From a virus, in IMG/VR virus record IMGVR_UViG_3300032053_000334, positions 1-30,818 of that record: 30,818 nt of DNA. The stretch is one strand, 5' to 3'. Positions within the stretch are counted from its first letter, which is position 1, and every line of letters starts with the position of its first letter. Below the pieces are notes generated by a model that was not told the origin of the DNA, did no database searches, and worked only from the letters and a program-made list of their open reading frames with translations. Below, piece after piece: positions 29,867-30,818 of the stretch. The position numbers and the translations under genes were made by a program.

Positions 29867-30205
29867 TTAAATTGTTTCGTGTTTTTCTATTACTTCAAAT
29901 ATACTATCCCTTTCGTGTTCATATCCATCATAATTTTCCATAGCTAATTTCAAAGCCTCCAACAGCTCCTTTTTATCTTCTGCTGCTAATTTCGCGTGAG
30001 CTAGGAAGCCTTCTGTAAAACCCTTCCTTGCATCTGCGTTAAAATCATATTGTATATCTTCTTTTAAACGGTTAGGAAACTTTTCCAAAGCCTTTCTCTC
30101 TGCTAATTTCTGTAAATTCATCATTTCGTTACCTATTTTAATTACATTTTGTATGACCTCTAAAGGGGTTTCTGATAGAGTTTTCCTTGCGTATTTTGAT
30201 TTCAT
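29867..30205 (-). CDS. 112-residue helical protein of unknown function
   Basis: This protein is charged and mostly helical: PLEVIQNVIKIGNEMMNLQK, AERKALEKFPNRLKED, FTEGFLAHAKLAAEDKKELL, and a C-terminal YDGYEHERDSIFEVIEKHE. The start overlaps the stop of a 26-residue TM peptide gene as ATGA. The 'GFxxGFxAHAKL' type wording is common in small phage proteins with unknown roles. There is no membrane segment or catalytic motif. Confidence 0.65.
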   Translation of the reverse strand: MKSKYARKTLSETPLEVIQNVIKIGNEMMNLQKLAERKALEKFPNRLKEDIQYDFNADARKGFTEGFLAHAKLAAEDKKELLEALKLAMENYDGYEHERDSIFEVIEKHETI

Positions 30206-30282
30206 TTTCTTAAAGGCTTAAGCATTAAATAAACAATAATTGAAGTAACTAATGCTGTAATAATAGAATAGATTATTCCCAT
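30202..30282 (-). CDS. 26-residue single-TM peptide
   Basis: The ATG at 30282-30280 opens a 26-codon frame ending in TGA that overlaps the next ATG by 4 bases. The peptide is a single hydrophobic segment (MGIIYSIITALVTSIIVYLM) with a basic tail, LKPLRK, the layout of an inner-membrane peptide with a cytoplasmic C-terminus. It fills the only gap between its neighbours. The function is unknown. Confidence 0.6.
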   Translation of the reverse strand: MGIIYSIITALVTSIIVYLMLKPLRK

Positions 30283-30292
30283 TTCGTATAGT

Positions 30293-30763
30293 TTATTCGT
30301 TAATAATTACTTCATCCACTCCGTATTTCTCGGCTATTTCTTTTAGAGATAGTTTTAAGGTAGTTTTATCTAATGCAGGGTCGGTGGTTCTATATTCATC
30401 GTATAAAGCTACATAGCAAAAGATGCCTTTTTCAAACATATATAGCTTGTCGTCATTATGCAAAGCAGCGCATCTTTTGTTTATAATTGCGATAAAAGTT
30501 GCTTTAATCCACCTAATGTCTTCACTATTATACCTCACCCAAACTTCATCCCCATAAACAGGTTCTTTTTTAATGGTTAATACTAGTTCAAATCTATTTT
30601 TAAGGTAATAAAAATCATCACCTTTTAGTTTTAGTTCAAGTTCAATAACTATTTCAACTTCATAAACTTTACCCCGCTCTAAAAAATTAGATGAGAATCT
30701 ACTACTCATACACCTCACCATATCACCTACTTTGAAGTCTGTTTGTTGTTCTTTTGTTTTCAT
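30293..30763 (-). CDS. Protein with SH3-like domains, unknown function
   Basis: This 156-residue protein begins with KVGDMVRCMSSRFSSNFLER and then GKVYEVEIV, a typical small SH3-like barrel start. A second similar unit follows from about residue 68 (EPVYGDEVWVRYNSEDIRWI). The C-terminus (KLSLKEIAEKYGVDEVIINE) looks like a short helix-turn-helix type end seen in phage proteins of this class. The last codons are part of a 24-base direct repeat that recurs just upstream of the gene. No enzyme motif is seen. Confidence 0.65.
   Translation of the reverse strand: MKTKEQQTDFKVGDMVRCMSSRFSSNFLERGKVYEVEIVIELELKLKGDDFYYLKNRFELVLTIKKEPVYGDEVWVRYNSEDIRWIKATFIAIINKRCAALHNDDKLYMFEKGIFCYVALYDEYRTTDPALDKTTLKLSLKEIAEKYGVDEVIINE
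30299..30322. repeat. 24-base direct repeat, copy 1
   Basis: The plus strand begins gttaataattacttc and ends catccactcc, identical to 30781-30804. This copy encodes the C-terminal GVDEVII part of the 156-residue protein. Confidence 0.9.
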
Positions 30764-30780
30764 AATTTTAGTTTTAAATT

Positions 30781-30804
30781 GTTAATAATTACTTCATCCA
30801 CTCC
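30781..30804. repeat. 24-base direct repeat, copy 2
   Basis: This copy is identical to 30299-30322, 482 bases away. On the minus strand its frame codes GVDEVIIN, but a TGA lies four codons upstream in the same frame. It looks like the 3' remnant of a paralogous gene or a recombination scar at the window edge. Confidence 0.85.
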
Positions 30805-30818
30805 TTTATTTAATCAAT

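Noticed and set aside
30760-30813. Short frame coding GVDEVIIN at the right edge
   Set aside because: It has an in-frame TGA just upstream and no start. It is better read as a remnant of a duplicated gene end than as a gene.

Overview
This window is one transcription unit block of a tailed double-stranded DNA phage (or prophage) of a Bacteroidetes host, most likely Flavobacteriales. Every gene I can support lies on the minus strand, so the biological order runs from about 30.8 kb down to 1. The host assignment is an inference. The DNA is AT-rich. Start codons are mostly preceded by A/T-rich leaders (for example TAAATAATATG) rather than Shine-Dalgarno sequences. A TATCTTTG box matches the Bacteroidetes -7 promoter consensus TAnnTTTG. 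The protein families are those common in flavobacterial phages. Terminase, portal, scaffold, capsid, tail-assembly chaperones and a ~1240-residue tape measure are present and no sheath gene is visible, which indicates a siphovirus-like virion.

Layout in reading direction. (1) 30.8-26.4 kb: a tightly packed early or accessory cluster of small proteins. It includes SH3-like proteins, an Imm-5-like protein with an Ala/Tyr repeat, a zinc-knuckle protein, a DUF551-like protein, a protein with cysteine at every third residue, a DnaA-domain-IV-like DNA-binding protein and several micro-genes. (2) 26.4-24.3 kb: small and large terminase plus one small gene, closed by a hairpin terminator. (3) 24.1-23.5 kb: a NUMOD4/HNH/AP2-type homing endonuclease with a damaged HNH motif, flanked by two similar promoter-like segments. 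(4) 23.4-18.4 kb: a putative tail-tube-like structural protein, portal, scaffold and major capsid protein, closed by a strong terminator. (5) 18.4-15.4 kb: connector/neck and tail-completion genes, a small membrane protein, and a tail-assembly-chaperone pair joined by a probable -1 frameshift on an A10 run. (6) 15.1-2.2 kb: tape measure, baseplate/tip proteins, two beta-helix fibre/spike proteins, small accessory proteins and a 58-residue peptide made of three 16-residue repeats. (7) 2.2-0.5 kb: lysis cassette with two 2-TM holin candidates, a nested 27-residue TM peptide, a GH24 lysozyme with a calcium-binding-type loop, and a unimolecular-spanin-like protein. (8) 0.5 kb to the edge: two more virion-type genes, the last cut by the window edge.

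The genes are linked by ATGA and TAATG overlaps almost throughout, so most translation is probably coupled. Only three sites look like transcription boundaries: the terminator after the terminase block, the terminator after the capsid gene, and a perfect 12-bp-arm hairpin before the lysis cassette. Seven short genes (26 to 58 codons) were recovered from apparent gaps or overlaps, because their starts and stops lock exactly onto their neighbours. No tRNA, rRNA, CRISPR array or insertion sequence was seen, and no gap longer than 300 bases remains without a gene.
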